Below are positions 49,800 through 64,000 of a DNA stretch of 64,000 bases, one piece after another. Source of the stretch: Aldrovandia affinis (lineage: Eukaryota; Chordata; Actinopteri; Notacanthiformes; Halosauridae); assembly GCA_029706075.1 (NCBI GenBank), contig JAINUG010000015.1, forward strand, positions 1,955,715 to 2,019,714. Direction: 5' to 3'. Each line of letters begins with the position of its first letter. Position 1 is the stretch's first letter. Under the pieces are notes generated by a model. It made no database searches and was not told the origin of the DNA. It saw only the letters and a program-made list of their open reading frames with translations. Position numbers and translations under genes: made by a program.

Positions 49800-51605
49800 T
49801 TAAATCACCCTAAAATAAATCGTATGCTCCATCGGACCCTTATAATCAGAAACAATTGAACAGTTTTTTATCACATTTCTATGTTTGGGGAAAAAAAGGT
49901 TAATGTAAATGGTGGGGATAACTGTTCAGATTAATTAGCTGTTATACAGTATAATTAGCACCTTTTTACAGAATAAAATCCAGATATTTAGTTAGCGAAG
50001 TTAAAACATGTACTCCGAAGACATCAAGTCCAAGATGATGGTATCTAGATTAGGTAGCCTATTGGTAGTCAGTGTTCTTGGCCTCTTGCTTGCTTAAGAC
50101 ACCGTGAGTAAATTATATAATGCAGGCATTTTTAACCAGGAGTAGAAGAGAACTTTCCATCGGGGTCAGTACATTTTCATAATCTGCTTGTAAAGCATTG
50201 TCAAACTCTGCCAATTAATTATTTCTATCACTGTATTACCATGCTTACACTGCTGTAGTTCTGGTTGTCATGGATACCCCATGTGTGTTGGATGCTGCCA
50301 TTTGGATGCGCTTTTAAAAAGTGCTTCGCTCTATGCATATCAGCTAATCAAGTATTACATTTATATATTGAAAGACAAATAAAAGCTTAAGAATCTGTTA
50401 TAGAGAGGGAGAGAGAGACTGCTAATTAAAAGGGCAGTGAGACACCCCTGTGAGTGAGCATTGATGAGAACACAGTAGATATTGTGAACATTAGGGGTGT
50501 GAAGACAGGAGGCAGGGGTACAACAGAAGCGTAGAAAGCTGTGAAATAATTCTGATTCTATCAGGGGTAAAACAAGGAGAAGTCCCATGGAGAGAGACGG
50601 GGAGGTGAGAAGGGAACAGATCAACCAGGTGATGGCAGTTTAATGAAGCTCTCATTGAGCACCATGTGGTCAAGTGAATAATGTGCCAGCAGCTGTAGGG
50701 GTTTATAAATCATTACTGCATGAGTGGTTTTAGGAAGGGTTAACATGCAAAGAGCCAAAGGTTGTGAGATTCCAAACCAATAAGTAGGGAATGTACATTT
50801 TCATTGGGGGTGGGAGACCGCAAATTACAGAGACATGACAGCACTGATTCATTGCTGCCTCCTATTTCCTAATGCTCCAGTGAGTGTAAAATGAAGGCCA
50901 CACTTGGGGGTGGTGGGGGCAGACTGCCCCAGAAACAAGTGAACAGCTGGTGTAAAAAAACCTGAAGAGGAGAAAAACTAGCACAGTCTGAATGGTAGTG
51001 TCATGTAAAAAAAGAAAGAAAGGTGCACTTGAATAGTTTGGCCCCATATGTTGGTTGCTATAGTATCAGTCGTTTCACTGGTCTGAGGTTCTAATTATGC
51101 AGACACATTTTAAGAATTGTTTTATGCTTTGTATATTTGATTAGCTTCTTGTTTTGTCAATGTCAAAAACAGTTTTATTGAGATAGTATATACAGTATCT
51201 GTGTACTCAAAGGCTTCTCCTGAAAACACACATATATAGTAGGAACAGAACAGATTTGTTCATAAAAAAGTGAGACTGAAGTGGCAGAAGGCAAAGGCTT
51301 TAAAAGTGGCTTTATTTCAGCTGCTGAAGATCCACTGTTTGGAGACAATGCTAGCTGGATTTAGTTTAGTCCCAAACAAGGATGAACAAGTAAGAATATC
51401 GATAGTGCAACAACAATAAAACTAGAAAACCCCACTAGGGGCTTTTACATGTTACAAGAGATGATCCACAATTATACAATGCCCCCCACATTTTTTTTGC
51501 AGCTGAACATTTCACTGTACCAAGTGTACCATTCCATGTTTTTAGTATATGTTTAATGTTTGGTGAGGTTTCATTAGAAAGCATTTTGTTTGTGATCAAG
51601 TATCA
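49800..51605. other. Intronic sequence, nothing recognised
   Basis: AT-rich. A GA-rich run lies near 50402-50420. No genes recognised. Confidence 0.35.
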
Positions 51606-51611
51606 CATTTG

Positions 51612-52015
51612 AAAAATAAAGAAAATTCAGCCCTTTTCAGGGTTGCTGGATGTGCCAGTGATGATTGTGGCCAGCAGCCCCCACAGGGCATAATTGGCAG
51701 TATTTTCGCCCAGAGAGGGAGGGACTCAGTCGGCCGGGCTGTCCGTCTCTCATTGTGGACCAGCAACCGCCGCAGGGCAATCGAGCACCCGCAGTCTACT
51801 GGCATAAAGCCAGTGCATGTGTCCTCCAACTCATATCTGTGCAAGCTCAACTTTTCAACTGCAGTGTGAAAATAAGCAACGGCTGATGTCATGTTTTGGA
51901 GGAGAGCACATGCTCGTCTACGCTCTCCTGAATTGACAATGGGGCTTGCAGTGAGTGTGGCTTAGAATATGATTGGGCATTCCAAATTGGAAGAAAAGGG
52001 GAAAAGCTTTTAAAA
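51612..52015 (+). repeat. SINE of the CCAAATTGGGAGAAAA-tail family, diverged, sense
   Basis: The 3' end reads GGGCATTCCAAATTGGAAGA followed by AAAGGGG, related to the tail of the other copies. The GC-rich body with CGCAGGGCAATCGAGCACCC fits a tRNA-derived head region, though the boxes are degraded. Confidence 0.55.
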
Positions 52016-52086
52016 AAGTCAACATTTTTCACAATCCATGTTAGGTAAGTAGGAATCTGGACTTTTTTATTATTTTCTTTTTTTTA

Positions 52087-52262
52087 CACAGAGAGTTGTC
52101 AATGCGTGGAACAGTTTGCCAGGTCAAGTAGTTGAGGCAGAAACACTAGGGATGTTCAAGTCCAGGCTTGATGCAGTACTGGGTATGCTTTAGACTAGAA
52201 AAATGAGGAGCCTAGATTTGCCGAATGGCCTGTTCCCATCATTATGTATTCTTATGTTCTTA
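52087..52262 (+). pseudogene. CR1-like LINE 3' end
   Basis: An open stretch from 52092 reads RVVNAWNSLPGQVVEAETLG then MFKSRLDAVLGML before a stop. This resembles the C-terminus of a CR1-like LINE reverse-transcriptase protein. A short 3' UTR with CCGAATGGCCTGTTC and a terminal TTCTTATG tandem repeat follows, consistent with a LINE 3' end. Strongly 5'-truncated. Confidence 0.6.
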
Positions 52263-52264
52263 TG

Positions 52265-55200
52265 TAAACAGTTAAATAAATAACAATACCAGTGAAGAGT
52301 CATTTTAACCACATGTTAAAACAGCAGTGAATGTCCCATTCTAGTAAGTACATTGGGCAGGGGTACTCTACCTGTCTTGTCACTGCACTATTAGTCAGTC
52401 TTTGAAAAGTCTTTAAAATGTAGCAGGTGCACATATATCTGCTTTTGAAAATGCACACATCATTACATTAATTCAGTCATGCTGTATGGAAAGCGAATAG
52501 AAAGCTATCCATCAAATTCAACAAACTTGGGCCAGAGGTGCTAGGCCTACTCCTCTGATCTGACTGAGATATATATATTTGTATATTGTATTATGTGCTT
52601 CAGTCTTAGCCTGTTATCCATTCTGAAGCTTCGTTCCATAACAAAGGGCTGGGCACCGTGCTTTGACATGCCCGCCTGACTGTATGTTAATGGGGGAGGG
52701 AACCTTGACAAACTGTTTGTCAAGAGGCTGATTTATGGAGGATAGCAGGGTGATGAGTCTCATCTGGGACTCTGCGTGTGGAGATAACCAAATTCTCTCG
52801 CACTGCTTTTTCACCTGCTATCAACGCAGCTGGATCGAGTGGCTCCTTCTGTCGCTTCCCCCTTGGGCTCTTGGCAAAACAGACACTTAAGAATGTTTTG
52901 CTGACTTACTCCTTTTTGTGATTCCTCTGCGATAAATAATTTACATCCACACATCAACTTTGCTTTTGGAGACAGTCAGACTGTAATATTCCAGGCCACA
53001 ATTTTTCTCTTCGGATTACAATTTCAAGGTTTTATTACATTTGTGTGGACAGGGAAGCAAAATACAAGCTTGCTCAAGAACTAAAAAGAAAAACCAGGAG
53101 ATTGTCACAAGCTGCACATTAGTTTATAATGAAAGAAGGACAAAGGTTGGTAAATAGATAACCTTTCACCTACTTTTGAAAGATTAAAGTGCTAAAAGAT
53201 GTCAGCTCTCCTGTACTGGATTCAGAGCTCTGCGTGTACCAGTAAAGTGTTCCTTTACTGTCCCCCCACTGGCCCTTTCTTTAGACTTTAGTACTTACTG
53301 TAATTATAAAAATAAAGTAAAATATGGTTCAACTGGTTTCCTTCAGAAGACTATTTTATTTTTTTAAATACATAGATGTTTTGTTGTAATTTATTTTATG
53401 TAGTGTACATTGAGTAGGTACATGTTTTCCTGAGTAAAGTGACTACAAGGCTTTGGACCTAGAATATATAGCTATAACACTTATAGGACAGGTATCTGGA
53501 TTTAATTAAATTAAAATTAAAATTAAATTAAATTACAAATGATAGATGAGGCTTGTTGTGTGCCTCGTGATATTTTATACAATTACAAAGAATACATTTC
53601 TTTGTAAGTCTATGTTCTTATATATCACTTTTCTAAGGAACAAGCAAACGACTGATTTTGGGGAAGATATTTCTGATTATATGTGGGAAAGATATTTTAT
53701 ACGCTCTAATTGAAATTGAAATCTAACAGGGTGCTGTGAATTGAAAAACTATTGAAACTCATGAGATTTCTAGTTTGCCCTCCCACTTTAATGTGGCCCT
53801 CCACATTACAAATCGACACTATTTTGACAGCAATGTAAAATGTAAAAACTAGGTTTTCACTTGTATTCATAACAATGAGTCACACTATATTTGGTGTTAT
53901 CTGTGTCCTGATTACAGGATGCTCAGTGGACTTTAAGAGCAGTGGGGTTTTATCCTGTGGTAATCATCTACATGTTGGTCAAGATAAACTTTCCACAAGT
54001 CTGCAAAGCTGTAGATTAAAAAGAACCAAAGCTTCTTTGGGGAATTTCAAAACACCTTCATTAATTTTGCCATCTGAATTTAGAATAACAAGCTTAACAA
54101 CACACACAGAAGTCATGTCATTGATGTCATGATGGAAATATGGATCCATTATGGGGGTAAGGGGATTTTTTTGTTTTTCCCTGGCATTGACTTACTACTG
54201 TAAATTGAAGTTCTCAAAACTGGAGATCTCATATTGTTTCAATGCAGACTCATTTTCAGGGTTGCTATGGTACATTCTAGCCAAACTTAATTCCTTCATC
54301 TTAATTATTTAAAGGCCCAGAAAGAAGGCTCTCTGTAAAAATAAATCATGGGAAATGTCTTGCTTAGTTATGCATATTTATGAACAAATTCATACATATA
54401 TTTCCAATATATCCAAACATCAAGATTAAGAAATAATTAATAGATACAGGCCTGGGTTGAATCAATATTTGACTCAAACTTTGACTCACAATTAAATTTA
54501 TTCAAATGTATCTTGGAAAAACATTTTTTTTGTGATTAAAAATACCTGCAAGGACAAATGCTAACAAAAGTTAAGGAAGGACAAATGTTCATTGAATTCA
54601 GTCCTCGATGTCTGTGACCTGCAAATGTATTGACACCATGGTAACTGGTAACATGGTAACTACATAACATTACCATGGACATAATTACTCACACAGTTAA
54701 CATTAAATGGCATCTCTTACTGTTTCATTAAACCAAGCATAATGCTGAAAACCTACAGCCTGATCATGATGTAACCAAAGCAAAGCCAAAAAAGCCACAA
54801 TGCACACACGCACACATTAATTCCTAGTTGTTGGCAGTTGAAGCCATGTTCTCACTGTTCTCCATGAGCACAAAGGAAGTATGTGTCTTTCGAGCATAAA
54901 ATAATTTATTCAGGATTCCAGAAACTTAAGTTGGCTGAAATCCTTTTGCCCTATATAATTTGCTGCAGTGAGAGAGCTCAGCCGAACTAGGTTGCTCTGA
55001 GAATGATCTCACTTGACTGTTAAACTTCATGGGTTGTATTTTGACATGGAAGAAACAGCTGTACTGTATAATTCATACACTTTGAAGGACATAATAATAA
55101 TAAAGGTGGAAATGATACCAAAAAAAGTTTATCTTCCTACTTCCTATGCCACTCAGTTATGTTATCTAAGAATTTACAAGAAGTACAATTAAAATACAAA

Positions 55201-57640
55201 GCACAAAGAAAGAGATGGACACATGGTGCTGAGTGCAGAACAATGCACAGGGTACATGTTCAATGTTTATTAGTGTTGTGTACAAGGTTAGTGTGGATGT
55301 ACCTTGTTTGTCTTAGCGGTGCTACGCTTGAGCATGAAGCTGCAGGAGGCTGACCAGCAGAGGGCTCCACATGTCTCTTAACAGCACCACTCTATATTTT
55401 GGGTCTGTGCCGCGGCGCTGGGGAAAACGGCCTACAAACACGGGCTGAATGCTGATGTGTCACGCTGCAGCAACAGCCCACTTATCTAAGTAACCTTGTT
55501 AAATCTCAAAACTCCCCACACACCCCTGCCGCCCTCTTCTATCACTTTGCTTTTTTCTTCCCTCCTTTTTCTCCTTCTCATTTGAATGTCAGGCCGAATA
55601 GGGCAGATCAGTCCTGTGCCATTTTTCCTTTTTCATTTGAATAAGAAAAGATTGAGGCTAACATTCACAGTTAGACTGAAGCGTACAACAGTAGCTTCTC
55701 TCTGTGTGTTTGGGTGATGGCTCGTGCCAAGAGCTGCGTGTTGAATGAGGTCTTTCGGCACCGATCAGGGCAGATGTTAACGGCTCAGAACTGACCCCCT
55801 GCCGTAATTACTTGGAAAGTGGGAGACACTTGTAGAGGCGCATGCTAATGAAAGTCATATCACATTAATTTGCATTATGACAGCCATAGCCATTGGCTTC
55901 TAGCAGATGTGCACCTAGATGCCTGTGCTTGTTAGTTTTCATTGGCAAAACGTTCAATTTATTTTTCATGTAAAGATGTAATTGGTCGAGTCTGAGGGAA
56001 TGGCCCTCTCATATTTCAACATTCAGGAATATTTTCCACTGCATGTTTGTTGTTTATTGCTGTACATGCAGACAGCAGGCATGCCTCAAAGACTAGGCCT
56101 ATGTTTACAGATTGTACTGTGTTGAACACCATTTTTCATTTTTCTCTTCTTGCTGGTATGTATTTTTGCTCATAAAAATGGATTTGTAATAAGAAGGAAA
56201 GCCCATGAGATGCTTATCTATGAACACACACATATATATAACAAAGTGAAATAATATTTATCTGACGACATGCCACACTCTGGAACAAGAAAGAACAGCC
56301 TGATATCAGATTTATAAGGGATGTTTTATCCAGTCTGGAGATTTGTTTCAGTTAAGGTGTGTTTGAACGATCAGCTGATTGCATTGGAAAATGCGAACTA
56401 GGTGGGGAAATATGTACTACTTTTAAATTGAACTAGATTCAGTAGATACAGATACCTCACGGCAGTAATAGGCTATTATTAATGATTTACAAATAGATTT
56501 CATACCCAGAATGCATTTTATATTGATTGTTTCAGGCAGCTTAATAATTTAGGTATATGTTCTACTTTTAAATAGACTTCCCAAGAGAACACTATCATTG
56601 CAGTATTGTGGCCTTTGGTATTCCCCAGGGAAGCTAATCTGTAATCATATTTTTGGGTGACAGTTAGGCATTGATTATTCCATGTCTAACAGTAGATAAT
56701 GTATCTCAGTATACGGAAACAAAGTGGCAGGGTATAAGGATGATGTAAGATACTGGGAAAAGCCCTTTTGTTATTGATAGCACAATTCATTCTCCCATTA
56801 GCAGCTGAATTAATCAACGTCGGTAATCAACATACTGTTCTTGCTTCCCATAACTAGGAAGGACCGCCAGAGTATACTGTATGGCAGCAACATTAACTTC
56901 AACACTGAGCACTGTAGCGTGGTAGTGTGTTCCAAAAATGGCACACAATTGCATGGCTGCGTGTATGCTTCCATGGACAGGAGGCTTGTAATTGTATATT
57001 CGTTAGAGCTCATTACATGATTCCCACTGTCATCGAGGTTTCCTCTGACATTCCACATTTTCTCTGATTCCAAAATGTCTTGTCCTGCTGATCAGAGGTA
57101 CCTGACTGGGCAGCACCAAAATAGGTAGGTTCTTCTTTAAAAACACACAGGAAGAATATTACACAGTAGCATAACGTGAACATGCACATCTCGCTTGGCT
57201 TTCCCGCTGAGCCTGACTATTGGGAAGCAGTCTTTCAGCACTGTGACAGTGCGTCATCACCCGGTTTGCAGTGTTGTGTGAATAGGTATTTTAAAATCTC
57301 ATACCCCTTCATTCACACAGCCCCCATTGGAACACAGTCAGATTGCATCAGATCAAACACATTTGCCCTCAGTTTCTATAAATGCACTGTAATGAGCACA
57401 GCCCTTGCCCCTGCCTATAGAGGCCCAGGCTTCATTTCAATTAGCCTGTTGCAGTTAACAACCATGAAATCCGATTTGGTCATCCAGCTGATCTGTGGTC
57501 AGCAGCACTCAACAGGAAGGATTAAGGTCATCCATAAATATTTAAGGAAATAGCCACATGCAGAGAGAAGGATTTTATGTCTTTCTGGAAAGATGCCATA
57601 CAAATAGCTTGCATGTTAATTTTGATCCATGCAGATGCAT
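52265..57640. other. Long, mostly repeat-free intronic stretch
   Basis: No genes recognised in about 5.4 kb. It includes an (AAATT)-type run at 53505-53535 and POU-type motifs at 55842-55875 (see findings). The region 55400-56060 looks unique and of balanced composition. Confidence 0.35.
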
Positions 57641-57644
57641 AGAT

Positions 57645-57791
57645 CATAGGCGTAACTAGTGGGGGTGGGGGCAGGGGGGAAATGTTCCCCCAAAACCATC
57701 ATATCTAATAACCCCCCCTAATAATTTGTAGATATAAAACATTCCCTTTCATTATGCCCCCCAATATTTAATATGTGGTTATGCCCTTGGT
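57645..57791. mobile_element. Small MITE, relative of 28379-28521
   Basis: Starts CATAGGCGTAACTAG and ends GGTTATGCCCTTGG, flanked by ATAGAT (57639-57644 and 57792-57797). Internal ATATCTAATA and GATATAAAACATTCCCTTTC match the other copy in inverted orientation. Confidence 0.65.
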
Positions 57792-57799
57792 ATAGATGT

Positions 57800-58685
57800 A
57801 TGACATCTATAAACATGTAGATTATCTTTTGTTCAGGGTCCAAGTGGATATGAAAACCATGTAGAGAAATTCAATCTTGCACCATGGTACATTGGTATTT
57901 TCCCATTGTTGGGGAACGCATAGATGCCATGATGCATTAGAGGTGTGGGGCAGTACCTTTTAGTGGCTCCCATATTTTTACTGTCTGCAGATCCTCACTC
58001 TGGATCTGGGGTAGCTGTCAGACAGAAGTTTCTGCTGCTAATCTGTATACTGTCCTCCTCCCATTGCAATTGCTGCTAAGGGAGGGTTTACTCCTTAACC
58101 ATTGCAAGTTGAAAGTAATTAATATGATGGATTATAGCCATTGAAAATGCCTACCATTTATTTACTATCTAGCTCTCTGGTGTTCCCTGCCTGTTGGTCC
58201 TCAGTCTGGATCTGAGGTAGTTCTCTGTCTCATGTCTCACTCTGTCTTTGCTAGTGTTCAGGAGTTGTTCAGGCAGCAATGGTATGGTATTATTATTATT
58301 TGAGTAGTACTTGTATGTGGATGCCTCGCAAACATTTATTTATTTCTTTTTTTCACACAAATCAAGACCATTAAAATATAACTGTGTTCCATGTTTGAAT
58401 GAACCAGCCACCCTTATCAAAGAGCAGTTTTTTTGGACATCTGTGCCCCTACAAAATAAAAATATTGCCTAAACCAACAGTTTTTTTACATTGTGCTGTT
58501 ACTTTACATCCTCCAACAAGGGCCAAAAGATTTCTTATTTTGTGTTGCACAGGTTACATAATCATGTTATTGTTATGCAATATATTTGTAAAGGGGAAAC
58601 CGTTAGCTAACCATATATCGAGCTTGCTAGGTAAATGTCTGATAAAGCCATGGGGCAGGTAACTGACAAAAATGGCAATGAATTC
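57800..58685. other. Intronic sequence, nothing recognised
   Basis: No gene or repeat end recognised. Confidence 0.35.
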
Positions 58686-58689
58686 AAAG

Positions 58690-59045
58690 CCATTCTGTGC
58701 TGATGGCAGTGGTCCATTCCAGGATAACAATACGCCTATCCACAGGGCATGAGTAGTCACTGAATGATTTAATGAGCATAAACCATATGCCATGGCCATC
58801 TCAGTCACCAGATCTCAACCCAATTCAATACCCATGGAAGATCATGGAGCAGGGCATGCGACAGCATTTTCCACCACCATCAGCAAAACACAAAATTAAG
58901 GAATTTCATATGGAAGAATGGTGTTACATCCCTCCAATACAATTCCAGACACTTGTGCAGAATCTATGGCAAGGTGCATTGAAGGTGCATTGTTCTGGTG
59001 ACTTATTTTGACCCAACGCCCCAAACGCTTTATGTTGGTGTGTCC
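58690..59045 (+). pseudogene. Tc1-like transposase C-terminal fragment
   Basis: PWPSQSPDLNPIQYPWKIME, then GMRQHFPPPSAKHKIKEF, HMEEWCYIPPIQFQTLVQNL; same family as 40177-41010. The catalytic glutamate of NPIE is glutamine here. Both ends and the N-terminal half are absent. Confidence 0.75.
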
Positions 59046-60376
59046 TTTATTTTAATCTCAATTAATTTAAACAATAACCAGATTAAGTACTTAATCTGCT
59101 TTAATGAGCACATGTCTTCTCTGGAGGAAAAGTTGTATTTGTTCTAAATTATATTTGAGAGACCTTATATTGAACAGCAACTAACACTTCCATATTCCAT
59201 TAGGCAAAAATGACAATGACAATGGCAAAAGATTTCATGAAAAAGTGGGTGGACAAGCCACTTCAAGTCACCTCTTCAAACCCATTTCCTGGTTTACAGG
59301 AATTTACATTGGATTTACATCTCTCCATTATAACCCAGTCCTGTGTAGCACTGCTGGTGCCAACTAACAACCTGACATATGTGGCTGTGAGTCATTAAGG
59401 AGCTCATTAAACATGCAGCTTCAGTGACTCAGCAGTTGAAAGCAATGTCAAACCACAAACAATACAAATGATACATTTATTTCATACCTGTATATATATA
59501 TATATACACTCATATGTCCCTTTAAAGTCTACACCCTGTATCAAAACTTTCACCTTTTGTCGCCTTACAGCCTGAAATTAAAACATCTTAAATCAGACTT
59601 TTTCCATCTGTATTTACACATTTTACCCTACAACTTCCAAGTGAAAAAAATCTGTTAACATTAATAAAAAATTAAAAAGCTAGAATACCTAGATTGATAA
59701 ATCTACACCCTGCTTATCATACCAATTGTAAAGTAGCTCAGGGGTAACCAATCACCTTCCAGATCACACAGGCTAATTAGCTTCCACCTGTGTTCAATTG
59801 TAGTGGTTCTGAATGCTTCAGAATAAAATCAGCTGTTCCTAGAGGATTCAACTACTGGGTAGTGTATTTCAGAGTAAAGAATCCACCATGAGCAACAAAG
59901 GAGATTTCAAAAGAATTCCAGGATAAATTTGAAAGGCACATATCAGGAAATGGGTATATAAAGGTTTAAAAGGTCTTAAATATCCATTAGAGCATGGTCA
60001 AGACCATAATTAAGAAGTGGAAGGTGCATGGCACCACCCGGACCTTACCTAGATCAGGTCATCCATCCAAGCTGGATGACTGAGCAAGAAGGAGACCGAT
60101 CAGAGAGGCCAATGACAACTATGAAGAAGCTACAGAACATTATGGCAAAGAGTGGTCAATGTGTGCATGCATGTATCAACAATACATAAAGCTCTCCATA
60201 ACTCTGGTCTGTATGGTAGGGTGGGAAGAAAGAAGCCACTACTCAAAAAAGTCCACATCCAGTCCCGTTTGAGGTATGCAAAATACATTCTTAACATTCT
60301 GAAGCTATGTGGCAAAAAGTGTTGTGGTCAGATGAAAACAAGATAGATCATTTTTGGCCTAATTGCCACAGGTTAC

Positions 60377-62616
<2,240 letters not shown>

Positions 62617-62828
62617 GCTACATTTGACAAAAACCCAATACAGCACATCACCCAAAGAACACTATCCCTTTTGTAAAGCATGGTGGTGGCAGCATTTGGT
62701 TATGGGGGTGTGTCTCATCAGCAGGGACAGGGGCACTTGTCAGGATAGAAGGGAAAATGGATGGGGCAAATGCAGAACAATTCTTGAGGAAAACCCACTG
62801 CCCTCTGCAAGAAAGTTGAAACTGGGGG

Positions 62829-63200
62829 TTTCAGATTTTGTAAATTTTTCTCCCAATTTAGTAGCCAATTACACCCGCTATTTGTTTCGATTCACCTTCC
62901 CCACGAGTCCACCGCTCGTCTCTATGAGGCAAGCTAATTATCCGAGGGCAGTGAACACCGCCTCCTTCGAGATGGAATTTGCCCATGCACATTCTGGAGA
63001 CACCCTTATGTGCTTCATGGCAAACTTGTGCTGGCTCTCTCTCCCCCCTTCCCCTGGGGCAGACAACCAAATGCCGCCCTCAATCAGGGCTAACGACCAG
63101 GGCCGGTCTGGTAGAGACGGGTTTTGTACCACGTCCCTGACAGGCAGCCGGACCAGCCAAAATATGGTGCGTTAGCCCGCTACGCTACCCGCCATCCCTG
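62829..63200 (-). repeat. tRNA-derived SINE (CCAAATTGGGAGAAAA-tail family), antisense
   Basis: Minus-strand head GGGTAGCGTAGCGGGCTAAC (box A), a body with CAACCAAAT/CTGCCCCAG, and a tail ending GGCTACTAAATTGGGAGAAA. It abuts the Tc1 relic directly at 62828/62829. Confidence 0.7.
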
Positions 63201-64000
63201 AAGTTCATATTTTAAACTACAGACTACAGTTATCTCATTATCCAAAGCACAAAATGTGCTCAAGTGCAAGAGGAGTGCATAGTGGAGAGTTTTTTAAAAA
63301 CGGGAATGAAAGTTACTATTTACTAACAAAATTGTACTGTACAGCTGACAACATTGTGATAAATTTGATGATCAATAAGGCATGTTATGGAATTTAAGAG
63401 CTCTCCTGTAAGTAGGCTATGTATCATTTTTCTTCATGCACAATACACATTTAACCTAGAACTAATCTTATTGCCTTCATTTGTGCTTCTTATAATTAAA
63501 ATAGCCTTATATGATTTTAGTAAGTTCCTAACTATTTGTTTCTCCCCAAGTTCAGTAAATGTAACTACTGCCAATATCATTATCAAAGTGATTTACACCT
63601 TGGGGGACTTCCTGCAATACTAAGATTGTACTCCATATTCATATATATGAATGAATAATCCATTATGATAGACTCCAATGTTTTATAGAAAATACTTTAT
63701 ATTATACATATATAATAGTATTAGTATTTTATATAGAATACTATACTGCAATTATGTGAATCAGTGTGTGATCCCATTTGTTAAGAGTACCTGTGTACAT
63801 TTAAAGATAAATTTAAAGCTAAAGTTAATGGGATAATTTTATAAAGGGAACCATCTTAGTGTTTTAAGAAATGCCAGAGAAAACCATACATCTGAATTGT
63901 GCCTTTAGAACCAGGTTGTTCCACAAGAGCAGTTTTTTTTATCCCAGCTTTTACTAAGCCCTGGCACAGTTCTGAGAAGAACAAACACATCGACAGTTGT
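63201..64000. other. Intronic sequence, nothing recognised
   Basis: AT-rich sequence with no motif or repeat end recognised. Confidence 0.35.

Noticed and set aside
62624..63175. 183-codon open frame
   Set aside because: Spans the junction of a Tc1 relic and a SINE in the wrong frame for the transposase; a chance fusion.

Overview
This is vertebrate nuclear DNA, most likely from a teleost fish. The one confidently recognised host gene is split by GT-AG introns. The rest is AT-rich intronic or intergenic DNA packed with fish-type repeats: Tc1-like transposons, tRNA-derived SINEs sharing a 3' tail with L2-like LINEs, an L1-like LINE, hAT and piggyBac relics, a solo LTR and long dinucleotide arrays. 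Species cannot be fixed from the sequence alone. There are no bacterial-style operons, true tRNA or rRNA genes, or CRISPR arrays.

Host gene: the 5' end of an NMDA receptor GluN2A subunit gene (grin2a type) lies on the + strand. The first coding exon (18623-19030) encodes the signal peptide and the start of the amino-terminal domain, ending at ...MIMADK. Two probable 5' non-coding exons lie upstream (up to about 13673, and 14315-14507), with convincing splice sites. The large intron after the first coding exon fills the rest of the window, at least 45 kb; no second coding exon was found. RE1/NRSE-like (REST) motifs lie about 12.1 kb and immediately before the coding exon, as expected for a neuronal gene.

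Layout: 1-3600 is unassigned. 3600-5710 is a cluster of SINEs and a Tc1 relic, including a hAT MITE nested inside a SINE. 6535-8060 is an L1-like LINE relic split by an L2-like LINE 3' end. 8144-8761 holds two exons of a SWIM zinc-finger gene or gene fragment. 12-14.6 kb is the apparent promoter and 5' UTR region of grin2a. 16.9-17.6 kb is a Tc1 relic. 18.6-19.0 kb is the coding exon. 19.0-64.0 kb is intron with scattered transposons; the longest relatively repeat-free parts are 42.4-48.6 kb and 52.3-57.6 kb. 59.5-63.2 kb is a nest: a Tc1 relic holding a 2.24-kb solo LTR, which itself holds about 1.02 kb of nearly pure GT repeat, and is cut again by a SINE.

Most noteworthy: the GluN2A exon has arginine where mammalian GluN2A has the zinc-binding His44, while the His128 equivalent is kept; an expanded-spacing RE1-like site sits 33 bp before the coding exon; an in-frame upstream AUG lies in 5' exon 2; a SWIM-domain gene is isolated at 8.1-8.8 kb; and the GT array inside the LTR is very long. 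I did not find evidence for a wholly new system; the findings are ranked accordingly.
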